This document shows, in pieces, positions 27,658 through 36,199 of a DNA stretch of 64,000 bases; the first letter of the stretch is position 1, and every line of letters begins with the position of its first letter. Below the pieces are notes generated by a model. That model had not been told where the DNA came from and did not search any database. It worked only from the letters and a program-made list of their open reading frames with translations. The stretch is from Anaerolineae bacterium. Lineage in GTDB: Bacteria > Chloroflexota > Anaerolineae > Aggregatilineales > Phototrophicaceae. The stretch lies in assembly GCA_025055175.1 (NCBI GenBank), contig JANWYT010000022.1, forward strand, positions 28,018 through 92,017, written 5' to 3'. The translations under genes were made by a program, and so were the position numbers.

Positions 27658-28070
27658 AAAATTACATTGTAGAAGGTAGGCGGCGTGATGAACGAACCCA
27701 CCGCGTAAATGCCGCCGATCAGGCCTACCAGCAAACAGACGGGCAGGGCGGCGCCACCTTTTCGGCTGGTGCGCCGTACCATGCCACCGGCGATCAGGGG
27801 TAGCGTAAACATGCCGATGTGGATCAGGAAGGTAGCAAAGCCTCTGTTGTCAAAGCCAGGCAGAGGGAAGGAGCGACCATCGCCGCGCAGCAGATCGACA
27901 ATGCTAAAGAAGATCACAACGAACATGATATACTGTGAATTGACGCTCTTCTCTGGCATGACGGCAACTGCCACCAGCGACAAGATGAGAATGAGATAGA
28001 TGAAAATACTGGCCAGGTTGTCTGGTCGTAATTGCTGAAGAGCCTGCTGGGCGAGGTTGCTAATGTCCAT
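27654..28070 (-). CDS. Small integral membrane protein of unknown function
   Basis: A 138-residue protein with about four hydrophobic segments (near residues 21-38, 46-62, 80-97 and 108-128) and a short basic loop, RRTSRKGG. No family was recognised. The frame ends within the comEC stop codon, so the two genes are tail to tail with a three-base overlap. The strong hydrophobic periodicity and intact frame support a real gene. Function cannot be inferred. Confidence 0.6.
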   Translation of the reverse strand: MDISNLAQQALQQLRPDNLASIFIYLILILSLVAVAVMPEKSVNSQYIMFVVIFFSIVDLLRGDGRSFPLPGFDNRGFATFLIHIGMFTLPLIAGGMVRRTSRKGGAALPVCLLVGLIGGIYAVGSFITPPTFYNVIF

Positions 28071-28440
28071 CGGCGACTCCCGTTATGATTCAATGAGTAT
28101 CACGACGCACATTATAGCGCATGATGAGTCATTCCACACCCAAGCGAGGCAAGTTCATCAGGGCAGACGTATAAAGGCTTGTAGTTTCTCTCGACTCTCA
28201 CCCCAGACCCCTTTCTCAGGACGAGATGTTGCCTCTCTCCAAAGGTAGAGAGGCCAGGAATAAAAGTTCTGGACAGACCTAAACGCTAGAGAGGTCGAGG
28301 ACGCATTTCATGCAGAGGCCCTGGCGTCGCATGAGAGCCGAGAGAGCAAAGATGAGTTTTGGACGTTGGTTGGGGGAGAGTTGAAGGCTGAGCTTTCCCA
28401 GGGGGCAATCGTGCGATCACCCCCGGAATAGACAAAGGGC
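28071..28440. other. Intergenic region with hairpins, no gene seen
   Basis: This 370-base stretch lies between the starts of a minus-strand membrane protein and the end of rpmB. Only short chance frames are present. It holds a perfect hairpin at 28231-28254 and an imperfect one at 28401-28424 (GGGGG and CCCCC arms) that may terminate rpmB. The pyrimidine-rich text around 28190-28225 looks like a degraded interspersed palindrome. Confidence 0.4.
28231..28254. repeat. Perfect palindromic hairpin
   Basis: GCCTCTCT and AGAGAGGC form an eight-base stem around an eight-base loop, preceded by CTCTCACCCCAGACCCC-type sequence. The composition resembles the interspersed palindromic spacers common in some large bacterial genomes. 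No second copy was seen in this window. Confidence 0.35.
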
Positions 28441-28620
28441 TTAGCTCTTCGCCAAAGTTTTGATACACTTGGCGCAGAGCTTCTTACGCACGTAGGTGCC
28501 TTTTTCCAGTACACGCACCACCTGCAGATTAGGCTTGAATTGGCGCTTGCTGGTGTTGAACGCCTTGCTGCGGGTCTGGCCGCTGACGGCGTGCTTGCCA
28601 CATGCTTCACAAACTGCCAT
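28441..28620 (-). CDS. rpmB: Ribosomal protein bL28
   Basis: A 59-residue bL28 of the zinc-binding type: CEAC at residues 4-7 and CAKC near 50-53. Between them are the family segments GKHAVSGQTRSKAFNTSKRQFKPNLQ, basic and rRNA-binding. It is part of the large ribosomal subunit. The ATG at 28620 gives the usual start (MAVCEACGK) with GAGG upstream; a frame start at 28671 is too long. It is divergent from fakA. In Bacillus rpmB also lies beside fakA (yloV), so the neighbourhood is conserved. Confidence 0.95.
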   Translation of the reverse strand: MAVCEACGKHAVSGQTRSKAFNTSKRQFKPNLQVVRVLEKGTYVRKKLCAKCIKTLAKS

Positions 28621-28661
28621 ATGCGTTTGCCTCACGTAAGTCTCGCTAAACTGGCTTGCGG

Positions 28662-28690
28662 ATGTTACCATAAGCCTAGAAACATGACAA
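28662..28690 (-). promoter_or_regulatory. Candidate rpmB promoter
   Basis: On the minus strand TTGTCA (28685-28690) and TAACAT (28662-28667) are 17 bases apart, giving a leader of about 35 bases before the rpmB ATG. Confidence 0.45.
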
Positions 28691-28717
28691 TAGCGCGAGC
28701 CTGGGCGAACTTTCCGA

Positions 28718-30337
28718 ATGAATTGCGAGCCTCAAAACCTCAAACAAGCGTTGGTTGGTGGTTTATCCTGGCTGCGCCAACACGAAGCGTTGGTCAACCA
28801 GATGAACGTCTTCCCTGTGCCAGATGGCGATACTGGCACAAACATGCTGCTCACCCTGCAAAGGGCTGTCCAGCACCTGCGGTATGACGAGCTAAACCAA
28901 ATCGGAGCGCTGTTTGAGCGTCTGGCTGAAGGCGCGCTGATTGGCGCACGTGGCAACAGCGGCACAATTCTGGCCTATCTGCTGCGCGGCTTCGCGCTAG
29001 GGATGACAAATGCACAAGACATCAACCCGACTCATCTGGCGCTGGCCACTCAGAGCGCCGTCGACTATGCCTACCACACAGTACAGACTGTCATGCAGCC
29101 AGTTGAAGGTACAATTCTCACAGTAGCACGCGCCTGCGCAGAGGCACTACGTGACGAACCTCTGCCTGTCACTCCTCTGGCCTGCCTAGCCAAGATGGTC
29201 GAAGCTGCCTGGGAGGCGGTGCAGCGCACCCCTCAGCAACTCCCACGCTTACGCGAAGCCAATGTCGTCGATTCGGGTGGTCTGGGATTGGCCTACTGGT
29301 TAGATGGCCTTCAGCGCGTCTTTCTGGGCCAGACCATCGAAGCGCCTGCCGCCAGCGCACCAGCGCCATACACGACGCGCGCTGCGCTGAGCGCCAAGCT
29401 CGACGCCGAAGACGAGCGAGGCTATGGCTACGACGTGCAGTTCCTCATGCTGGGCCAGGGATTCAACGTAGATGAAGTGCGGCGCGCCATCGCTAGCATG
29501 GGCTGGTCGGCGTTGGTCGATGGCACAGATCGACTGATTAAAGTTCATGTCCACGTCTACGATCCTTCAGAGCCTATTGGCTACGCGGTGCGTCTGGGCG
29601 CGCAACTGGATGAGGTCGTCGTGGAGAACATGCAACGCCAATACCAAGATTACCTGAGCCAGCGCGCAACCAGCGCTAGCGTGGGAGTCGTGGCAGTGGC
29701 TGATGGCGCAGGATTGGCTCGCCTGCTGCGCGAGCTGGGCGCTGGCGTTGTCATCAGCGGCGGCCAGACGATGAATCCCAGCGCTGAAGATTTTCTGCGC
29801 GCCAGCGCCAGCCTGCCCCAGAGCCAAATTATTCTTTTGCCCAACAATCCCAACGCGCGCCTGGCAGCAGAGCAAGCCGCCCAGCAGAGCAGCAAACAAA
29901 CTCGTGTGCTGCCCACGCGCAGCGTTCAACAGGGCTTGGCCGCTCTGCTGGCTTACGCCGATCAGCAGAGCGTGGACTTGGACGCGCTACACACTGCCAT
30001 GCAAGAGCGTCTGAGTGGCGTTGTCAGCCTGGCCGTCACATACGCCACCCGCAGCGGAGTCTTCGATGGCTTGACTGTACAGAAAGGCGACTGCATTGGC
30101 CTGATAGACGACGAACTGAGGGTACGCGCAGACACTCTGAGCGAAGCCGCGCTGGCCTTGACTCAGGCAGCTGTGCGGCCAGACCACGAGCTGCTCACGC
30201 TGTACTGGGGCGCGCAAGTCAGCCAGGCCGAAGCTGAGAACCTGGCGGCCAGCCTGTCTCAAGCCCACCCCCGGCTCACTCTGGAAGTCCTAGAAGGCAA
30301 CCAGGCACTCTATCCCTACCTATTCAGCTTGGAGTGA
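28718..30337 (+). CDS. fakA: Fatty acid kinase catalytic subunit FakA (DhaL-domain protein)
   Basis: A 539-residue protein with the FakA/YloV layout. The N-terminal DhaL kinase domain (1-200) has the Mg-ATP aspartate cluster NVFPVPDGDTGTNM (30-43) and GARGNSG (near 92). Middle and C-terminal domains include the conserved segment LDAEDERGYGYDVQFLM near 228 and VISGGQTMNPSAEDFL near 345, both known in YloV proteins. FakA phosphorylates fatty acids held by FakB, feeding exogenous fatty acids into phospholipid synthesis. Two FakB-type genes follow directly. No clear ribosome site precedes the ATG, so the start is slightly uncertain. Confidence 0.92.
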   Translation: MNCEPQNLKQALVGGLSWLRQHEALVNQMNVFPVPDGDTGTNMLLTLQRAVQHLRYDELNQIGALFERLAEGALIGARGNSGTILAYLLRGFALGMTNAQDINPTHLALATQSAVDYAYHTVQTVMQPVEGTILTVARACAEALRDEPLPVTPLACLAKMVEAAWEAVQRTPQQLPRLREANVVDSGGLGLAYWLDGLQRVFLGQTIEAPAASAPAPYTTRAALSAKLDAEDERGYGYDVQFLMLGQGFNVDEVRRAIASMGWSALVDGTDRLIKVHVHVYDPSEPIGYAVRLGAQLDEVVVENMQRQYQDYLSQRATSASVGVVAVADGAGLARLLRELGAGVVISGGQTMNPSAEDFLRASASLPQSQIILLPNNPNARLAAEQAAQQSSKQTRVLPTRSVQQGLAALLAYADQQSVDLDALHTAMQERLSGVVSLAVTYATRSGVFDGLTVQKGDCIGLIDDELRVRADTLSEAALALTQAAVRPDHELLTLYWGAQVSQAEAENLAASLSQAHPRLTLEVLEGNQALYPYLFSLE

Positions 30338-31218
30338 TGAGCAGAATGGTGGCCTTCCACATCGTCACCGACAGCAGCGCCCGTCTGGCTTTGCCCTACA
30401 GCGCTCGAACAGTACAACCCCAGGCGGCATCGCTGACCATCCTGGCCAACCGCATTGAAGTCAACGGCCAGACGTACCGAGAAGACATCGACATTACTAG
30501 CGAAGACTTACTCAAGCTGATCGCTCAGCAGTCTGTTCCGCCCAAAATCCATCCTCCTACCAGCGAAGACTTCCTCAATCTATACATGCACCTGGCCAAG
30601 AAGCATGAGGCTATCATCTCGCTACACCCTTCCTATCAGCTCTCGGCCAGCAGCTACAACGCCCGCCAAGCGGCCCAGCAGCTGGCCGGCACAAGCTGCC
30701 CGATTGTAGTCATGGACAGCGGTACGCTGTGTGTGGGCCTTGGAATCCTAGTGCGCTACGCTGTCCAGTTGGCTCAAAACGAATCGCATTTGGATCGATT
30801 CGTCCAGCAGGTGCGCGGCGCTTCTGAGCGCGTTTACAGCCTGTACATCGTCGATTCGCTGGAATTCCTAGAATATAATCGAATTGTCAGCCCCTCGCGG
30901 GCCATCTTGGGGACAATCTTGGGGATCAAACCGCTGGTGAGCCTAGAACAAGGACATTTGCAAGTGGTTGAGAAGGTACGCACGCGCGCTCAGGCCGTTG
31001 ATCGCCTCGTCGAATTCTTGGTGGAATTCGTCGATCTAGAAGAAGCCTTCATCGTCCAGCCGCGTCCACATCTGAGCGAGACAGCTCGACTGTTACAAGA
31101 CCGCCTGGCGACGGACGTCCCTCAACGCCAATTTCCTTATACTCTCTATGGTGCGACGCTGGCGCGCTGGATTGGCACAGATGCCTTAGGCGTAGTCGTG
31201 CTGGAACGTGATTTTTGA
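30337..31218 (+). CDS. DegV family protein, divergent FakB-like
   Basis: A 293-residue DegV-fold protein. It opens with the family strand FHIVTDSSA and contains PPTSEDFLNLY in the position of the lipid-binding T-S-x-P-S loop, HPSYQLSASSYNA, MDSGTLCVGLG and IGTDALGVVVLERDF at the end. The usual G-P-G-S/A-L-G C-terminal motif is altered. It likely presents a bound fatty acid to FakA. The ATG at 30337 overlaps the fakA stop by one base; ATG 30346 is an alternative with better spacing from GGAG. Having two FakB-type proteins suggests different acyl-chain preferences, as in Staphylococcus aureus. Confidence 0.8.
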   Translation: MSRMVAFHIVTDSSARLALPYSARTVQPQAASLTILANRIEVNGQTYREDIDITSEDLLKLIAQQSVPPKIHPPTSEDFLNLYMHLAKKHEAIISLHPSYQLSASSYNARQAAQQLAGTSCPIVVMDSGTLCVGLGILVRYAVQLAQNESHLDRFVQQVRGASERVYSLYIVDSLEFLEYNRIVSPSRAILGTILGIKPLVSLEQGHLQVVEKVRTRAQAVDRLVEFLVEFVDLEEAFIVQPRPHLSETARLLQDRLATDVPQRQFPYTLYGATLARWIGTDALGVVVLERDF

Positions 31219-31248
31219 CCCATGAGCAGTCCCAGAGAGGATTGACCG

Positions 31249-32100
31249 ATGAAGCAGCGCATCCGAATCATCACTGACAGCGTTTGTGACCTGCCATCTG
31301 ACCTAGTGGCTCAGCACAACATCGTCATCATCCCCTGTTTCGTCAACTTTGACGGCCAAAGTTACGCTGATGATGGCCATGAGTTAGACCGCTCAACTTT
31401 CTATCAGCGCATTCCGCAGATGAAAGATTTCCCCAAGACCAGCGCCCCACCTCCTAGCCTAGCAGAGAAGATTCTGCGCGAAGCACTAGAAGGCTACGAC
31501 TATGGGATTTGTATCCACGTCCCCAGCGCTTTCAGCGCCACCCTGAACAACGTAAAGCTGGGCGGGCAAACCATGCAAGACAAGCTGACCTTCATTGACT
31601 CGCAGACGCTGAGCATGGGCATAGGCTTGCAAGCCCTCATCGCAGCAGAAGTAGCCGCTGAGACAGGTGACACCAACCAAGTGTTGCGCGCTCTGGAAGC
31701 TGTGCAGCGTCATCAGCGCTTGTATGCTGTGCTAGCAACGCTAGACTTCTTGCGACGCAGCGGGCGCGTCAATCCGCTTTTGGCCAGCATTGGCACGCTG
31801 CTCCAGCTCAAGCCCGTCGTCAGCGCCCATGACTCCATCATTGAGCCTATTGCTCGCATTCGCACCTTCAGCAAAGCAGTGGATTTCTTGTACCAGAAAG
31901 TCATGGAGCAGGCGCCCTTTGAGCGCCTTTTCATCCTGCATATCCAGAATGAAGCAGGTGCGTTAGCCTTGCGCGACAGCTTGGGCCAGGATTTACCCGC
32001 AGACACGTCTATTATCGAAGTCGGGCCGACTTTAGGCACGCACATCGGCCCTGGTTCGTTAGGCGCTGTGACGCTACCGCGCCATTGGAAGCAAGGATAG
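31249..32100 (+). CDS. fakB: DegV family fatty-acid-binding protein FakB
   Basis: A 283-residue canonical DegV/FakB protein. It has RIITDSVCDLP at the start, the lipid-carboxylate loop KTSAPPPS near residue 64, PSAFSATLNN near 92, DSQTLSMGIG, the FLRRSGRVNP segment near 168 and GTHIGPGSLGAV at the C-terminus. It binds a fatty acid for phosphorylation by FakA. It has a good ribosome site (GAGAGG). It lies 30 bases after the first FakB-like gene and 10 bases before recG, so the operon runs fakA-fakB-fakB-recG. Confidence 0.92.
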   Translation: MKQRIRIITDSVCDLPSDLVAQHNIVIIPCFVNFDGQSYADDGHELDRSTFYQRIPQMKDFPKTSAPPPSLAEKILREALEGYDYGICIHVPSAFSATLNNVKLGGQTMQDKLTFIDSQTLSMGIGLQALIAAEVAAETGDTNQVLRALEAVQRHQRLYAVLATLDFLRRSGRVNPLLASIGTLLQLKPVVSAHDSIIEPIARIRTFSKAVDFLYQKVMEQAPFERLFILHIQNEAGALALRDSLGQDLPADTSIIEVGPTLGTHIGPGSLGAVTLPRHWKQG

Positions 32101-32110
32101 AACGAACCCT

Positions 32111-34984
32111 ATGCCAACTGCATTGGAGAATCTCGTCAAAATCCTCAAGCTAGAGCGCGAAAAAGGCTGCGAAGATAACGCAGTCATCGGCGGCCTGACC
32201 GCCTACGGCGTCAACTGGGAGAACCAAGCTCTTGAGCAGGCGCGCCGCGCCGAACAGGTCGTCCTAGCAGAAGAGATAGCCGTTATCCTGCAGCGCTACT
32301 CTGGTTTGAAAGACAAAGCTGAGCGCTTGAGTCAAATCAACTATATGCTGGGGCGCATTCTAGGGCGCATCCCCATGCCCACTAGCTATGCTGAACGCCT
32401 AGCTGTCCTGCAACAAGCCTTCGGTAGGCCCAGCGAAGCACCGCCTGAAGCGCGGCCTGTGCCTTCGCCCAAAGAGACAGCACCTAGCAAGGCCGAACGC
32501 AAGCAACGATCACGCAGCGAAAGCGAGTCAGAACGTAGAGAACGCGCCAGACTTGAGCGTCCCAGGACCGATCAAGCGCAATCAGAGCAGCGCCCTAGCC
32601 CCAAGCGGACTGAAGGCAAACAGCGCCCTAAGTCGGGCGAGCAGCGCTCCAAACCCGACGAGCGCCGCTCAGCACGCCTCGGCGCAGACGAGGACGACGA
32701 GGCGCCAGATAATCTGCGCGGACTCAGCGACGCCAGCGAACGCTACCTGCGCGATGATGACTTCTATTTGCGCCCAGTACGCGGAAGCGGTCAGCTCGAT
32801 GTGAAGCCTCTGCCACGTCTGGCTCGCCCACCGCGTCAGCGCCGTCCTCATCTGTCTATCGACGAAGCCAGAGCGCGCCTACATGAGCTTGAACGCCCCA
32901 TCACCAGCATCAGAGGCATTGGCGAGAAGACTGCGCCGCTCTATCACAATCTAGGCCTGCATACCCTGCGCGATTTGCTGGACTACCTGCCACGCCGCTA
33001 CGACGACTACACCCGCCTCAACACCATCGCCCGCCTGCGACTCGGCGAGACGGAAACCATCATCGCCCGTGTGACCCGCACCGAGACGCGCAGGATAAGC
33101 GGGCGACAGGATTTCATCGTCTGGGCCGACGATGGCACAGGCCGAATTATGCTGACCTTCTTCGGCCAGCCCTTCCTCTCTAGGGTCATTTTGACGAACA
33201 AGCAGTACGTCTTCAGCGGCAAAGTGACCATGTTCCGCGACAAGTTCCAGATGAACAACGCAGAATGGGAGGCCCTGGACGCCGAGAACCTCCATGCTAT
33301 CGGGATCGTGCCGATCTATGGCCTAACAGAAGGCTTGAAGCCACGCAGCTTCCGTAAAACGATGAAGGCTATCGTCGATGAGTGGGCTGACAAGATACCT
33401 GATTACGTACCCAGAAGCATCCTGGATCGTGCCGAACTGGCTGATTTGGGCTGGGCCATCAGGCAAATCCACTTCCCACAGGGCTTTGACCACCTGGCCC
33501 ATGCCCAGCGCCGCTATATGTTCGATCAGCTCTTCCTCATGCAATTGGCCATTCTGGGCAACCGTCGCGAATGGCAAGGAGTTCCCGCCAACCCCTTGCC
33601 TGTCAGTGATGAGTGGCTGGACACCTTCGTCCAGAAGGTCTTCCCCTATCCGCTGACGGGCGATCAGCAGCGCGCCATTGCCGACATTCGCCAGGATATC
33701 GCCAAAGCCATCCCCATGAATCGCCTGATCCAGGGTGACGTTGGCGCTGGCAAGACTGCCGTCGCCCTGGTAGCGCTGGCGATGGCAATAGCCAACGGCA
33801 AGCAAGCTGCCCTGATGGCGCCCACTAGCATTCTGGCAGAGCAGCACTACCGCAACCTGAGCAAGCTCCTAGCCAACTGGCCCACCGAGCGCTCTCCTGT
33901 CATCGCCCTGATGACCAGCGCCCTGAGCAGCAGTGAACGCGAGTCAATCTATCGTGGCTTGGCCAGCGGCTCTGTTGACCTGGCCATCGGCACTCATGCT
34001 CTCATCCAAGAAGGCGTGGAATTCGCTGACTTGGGGCTGGTCGTGGTGGACGAACAACACCGCTTCGGCGTAGGCCAGCGCGCCGCCTTGCGCGGCAAAG
34101 GCACGAATCCACACCTACTGGTGATGACCGCCACCCCTATTCCGCGCACCCTGGCGCTGACCATCTACGCCGACCTAGACTTAACTGTCATCCGCGAAAA
34201 GCCGGCTGGTCGTCAACCCGTTAAAACTCGCATCATCCTGCCCGTCGAGCGCGAACGCGCCTTCAGTTTTATTGAGGGCCAACTCGCCCAGGGACGACAG
34301 GCCTTCATCGTCCATCCACTAGTAGAAGCCAGCGACAAGGTGGATACGCGCTCCGCTGTCGAAGCCTACGAGCAACTGCGCCAGGTCTTTCACCGCTACC
34401 GCGTCTGTCTGTTGCACGGCAAAATGCGCCCCAGCGAAAAAGATGAGGTCATGGGGGCGTTCGCGCGCCACGAATACGATGTCATGGTGACGACTAGCGT
34501 CGCCGAAGTCGGCGTGGACGTGCCGAACGCCACCGTCATGCTCATCGAAGGCGCAAATCGCTTTGGCTTGTCGCAGCTTCATCAGTTTCGCGGACGTGTA
34601 GGACGTGGTGAATACCCTTCCTCTTGCATCCTTATCCCCGACGAAGGCGTCTTCACGCGCGAAACGCTTACTCCCTCAGGCGACGAAAACCCCGTCCTGA
34701 CGGACGCGCAACTCCGCTTGAAAGCGATGGAAGAGACCGACGATGGCTTTCGTTTGGCCGAATTGGATTGGAAGCTGCGCGGCGCTGGTGACCTGCTAGG
34801 GACGCGCCAGAGCGGCCAACATCTGCTCCAGCTGGCCGAACGGATGACGCCAGAGCTGGTCGAGCTGGCTCAGCGCGAAGCGCGCACCCTCTACATCGAA
34901 GACCCCGCCCTGGTTCATGAAGAACATCAACTGCTGGCCGAGCGCGTCCACATGCTGGTGCAACAGGCCGCTGATGTTTCATAA
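32111..34984 (+). CDS. recG: ATP-dependent DNA helicase RecG with long N-terminal extension
   Basis: A 957-residue RecG, well over the roughly 690 residues of E. coli RecG. The wedge/OB domain begins near residue 262 (ITSIRGIGEKTAPLYHNLG). The helicase core has Walker A GDVGAGKT, the DEQH box in VVDEQHRFGVGQR, MTATPIPRTLAL, and the TRG region near the end (DGFRLAELDWKLRGAGDLLGTRQSG). The extra N-terminus is a helical domain (about 1-105), as in some other RecGs, plus about 130 residues of low-complexity Arg/Glu/Ser/Lys linker (about 110-240). RecG reverses stalled forks and processes Holliday junctions. Confidence 0.95.
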   Translation: MPTALENLVKILKLEREKGCEDNAVIGGLTAYGVNWENQALEQARRAEQVVLAEEIAVILQRYSGLKDKAERLSQINYMLGRILGRIPMPTSYAERLAVLQQAFGRPSEAPPEARPVPSPKETAPSKAERKQRSRSESESERRERARLERPRTDQAQSEQRPSPKRTEGKQRPKSGEQRSKPDERRSARLGADEDDEAPDNLRGLSDASERYLRDDDFYLRPVRGSGQLDVKPLPRLARPPRQRRPHLSIDEARARLHELERPITSIRGIGEKTAPLYHNLGLHTLRDLLDYLPRRYDDYTRLNTIARLRLGETETIIARVTRTETRRISGRQDFIVWADDGTGRIMLTFFGQPFLSRVILTNKQYVFSGKVTMFRDKFQMNNAEWEALDAENLHAIGIVPIYGLTEGLKPRSFRKTMKAIVDEWADKIPDYVPRSILDRAELADLGWAIRQIHFPQGFDHLAHAQRRYMFDQLFLMQLAILGNRREWQGVPANPLPVSDEWLDTFVQKVFPYPLTGDQQRAIADIRQDIAKAIPMNRLIQGDVGAGKTAVALVALAMAIANGKQAALMAPTSILAEQHYRNLSKLLANWPTERSPVIALMTSALSSSERESIYRGLASGSVDLAIGTHALIQEGVEFADLGLVVVDEQHRFGVGQRAALRGKGTNPHLLVMTATPIPRTLALTIYADLDLTVIREKPAGRQPVKTRIILPVERERAFSFIEGQLAQGRQAFIVHPLVEASDKVDTRSAVEAYEQLRQVFHRYRVCLLHGKMRPSEKDEVMGAFARHEYDVMVTTSVAEVGVDVPNATVMLIEGANRFGLSQLHQFRGRVGRGEYPSSCILIPDEGVFTRETLTPSGDENPVLTDAQLRLKAMEETDDGFRLAELDWKLRGAGDLLGTRQSGQHLLQLAERMTPELVELAQREARTLYIEDPALVHEEHQLLAERVHMLVQQAADVS

Positions 34985-35057
34985 GACCAAAGTATCGATA
35001 CTTGAGAACGCGAGCATCCACGCGGAAGACCTCAAACTATGAAAAGCCGCCCAATCA

Positions 35058-35086
35058 GTGGCAGATTTACTAAATCGCACTACAAT
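35058..35086 (+). promoter_or_regulatory. Candidate coaD operon promoter
   Basis: GTGGCA and TACAAT are separated by 17 bases, ending 29 bases before the coaD start, in the 131-base gap after recG. A 14-base perfect palindrome, AAGTATCGATACTT, lies upstream at 34990-35003. Confidence 0.42.
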
Positions 35087-35115
35087 TTGAATCGTGTAAC
35101 GTGGAGAAGACCCTC

Positions 35116-35607
35116 ATGATCCGCAAAGCGGTTTACCCCGCCTCGCTCGACCCCATCCATTACGGCCATATCGACGTGGCCCTGCGCGCTGCCAACATCT
35201 TCGACGAGGTGATCGTCGCTGTCTACAGCCGCCCCAAGAAGAACGTGTTGTTCAGCGTGGAAGAGCGTATGCAGTTGGCGCGAATTTGTTTCGTCGATCA
35301 TGAGCGTATCTCGGTTGCAGCTTACGATGGCTTGACGGTCAAATTCGCCCAGAGCGTCGGCGCGATGGCTCTCATACGCGGGCTGCGCGTCTTTGGGGAC
35401 TTCGAGTTTGAGTTCCGCATGGGCATGGCCAATAAGAAATTGGCCGCCGACGTGGAGACGGTAGCCATCCTAGCAGACGAAAAATACATGCACATCAGCA
35501 GCAGCACAGTGCGAGAGATTGCAGAATTGGGCGGAGATGTGTCGCAGATGGTGCCGTCACACGTCCATCATGCGCTCAAGCTGCGCTTTGGCGCTCGTGA
35601 AGGCTGA
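35116..35607 (+). CDS. coaD: Phosphopantetheine adenylyltransferase
   Basis: A 163-residue CoaD of normal length, a nucleotidyltransferase of coenzyme A synthesis that adenylates 4'-phosphopantetheine. It has the first nucleotide motif YPASLDPIHYGHID (usual form YPGSFDPxxxGHxD; two mild changes), the Lys-rich RPKKNVLFS, the GLRVFGDFEFEF segment near residue 90 and the ISSSTVRE motif near 130. The ATG at 35116 has GGAGAAG upstream; the GTG at 35101 overlaps that ribosome site. It heads a four-gene operon. recG-coaD proximity is common in bacteria. Confidence 0.95.
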   Translation: MIRKAVYPASLDPIHYGHIDVALRAANIFDEVIVAVYSRPKKNVLFSVEERMQLARICFVDHERISVAAYDGLTVKFAQSVGAMALIRGLRVFGDFEFEFRMGMANKKLAADVETVAILADEKYMHISSSTVREIAELGGDVSQMVPSHVHHALKLRFGAREG

Positions 35608-35647
35608 GTCGATGGGCTTGAAATCACTTGACCAAAGGGGTTTTCGC

Positions 35648-36199
35648 GTGGACATTCAACATCTTGTAGACCGCTTGGAAGACTTGATCGACGCAGGACG
35701 CCATATCTTCGGCACGAAGTACACCATCGTAGATGAAGAACGCGCCCTGGAGCTGATCGACCAAATGCGCATCTCCATCCCAGAAGAGATAGAGAAAGCC
35801 GCGCGCGTGATCGCTCAGCGCGACCGTATCCTGGCCGAAGCCCACGAAGAAGCCGCGCGTATCATCCAGCAGCAGCGCGAGCGCGCTTCTGCGCTGATTG
35901 ACGAACACGCAGTCGTGCAGGCAGCCCAGGCCCGCGCCGACGCGGTGCGTGAACAGGCCCGTCAGGAAGCGGCTCGTATCATGAGCGAAGCCGACCAATA
36001 TGTGCTGCAAATGCTCACCAAGTTGGAACAGCAGTTGGTGCGCGATCTGAGCGAAGTGCGCAACGGCATTTCCTATGTGCAGTCACAGCCTAGCAGCCCG
36101 CCTGCTCCTTCGATGAACGCTTCTCAGCCCGTCTATCTGCCGCGTCAGCACGATCGTGAATTTGTTGACGTGGACTACCAAGATGACGAGCGCGCCTGA
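35648..36199 (+). CDS. DivIVA-like / ATP-synthase-b-like coiled-coil protein
   Basis: A 183-residue, strongly helical protein. The N-terminal region DIQHLVDRLEDLIDAG followed by DEERALELIDQMRISIPEEIEKA is a pattern conserved in uncharacterised proteins of Chloroflexota and Firmicutes. About 100 residues of Ala/Glu/Arg/Gln coiled coil follow, then a flexible Pro/Ser tail ending in acidic residues. Automated pipelines often call it DivIVA-like or ATP synthase subunit b, but there is no membrane span. The GTG at 35648 has AAAGGGG at seven bases and is preferred over ATG 35612. The stop overlaps the next ATG by one base. Confidence 0.72.
   Translation: MDIQHLVDRLEDLIDAGRHIFGTKYTIVDEERALELIDQMRISIPEEIEKAARVIAQRDRILAEAHEEAARIIQQQRERASALIDEHAVVQAAQARADAVREQARQEAARIMSEADQYVLQMLTKLEQQLVRDLSEVRNGISYVQSQPSSPPAPSMNASQPVYLPRQHDREFVDVDYQDDERA

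Noticed and set aside
28231..28254. A CRISPR repeat
   Set aside because: Only one hairpin unit exists, with no spacer-repeat periodicity and no cas genes.
34990..35003. Perfect palindrome AAGTATCGATACTT after recG
   Set aside because: A single 14-base palindrome without a second copy or nearby regulator; kept only as a note to the coaD promoter.
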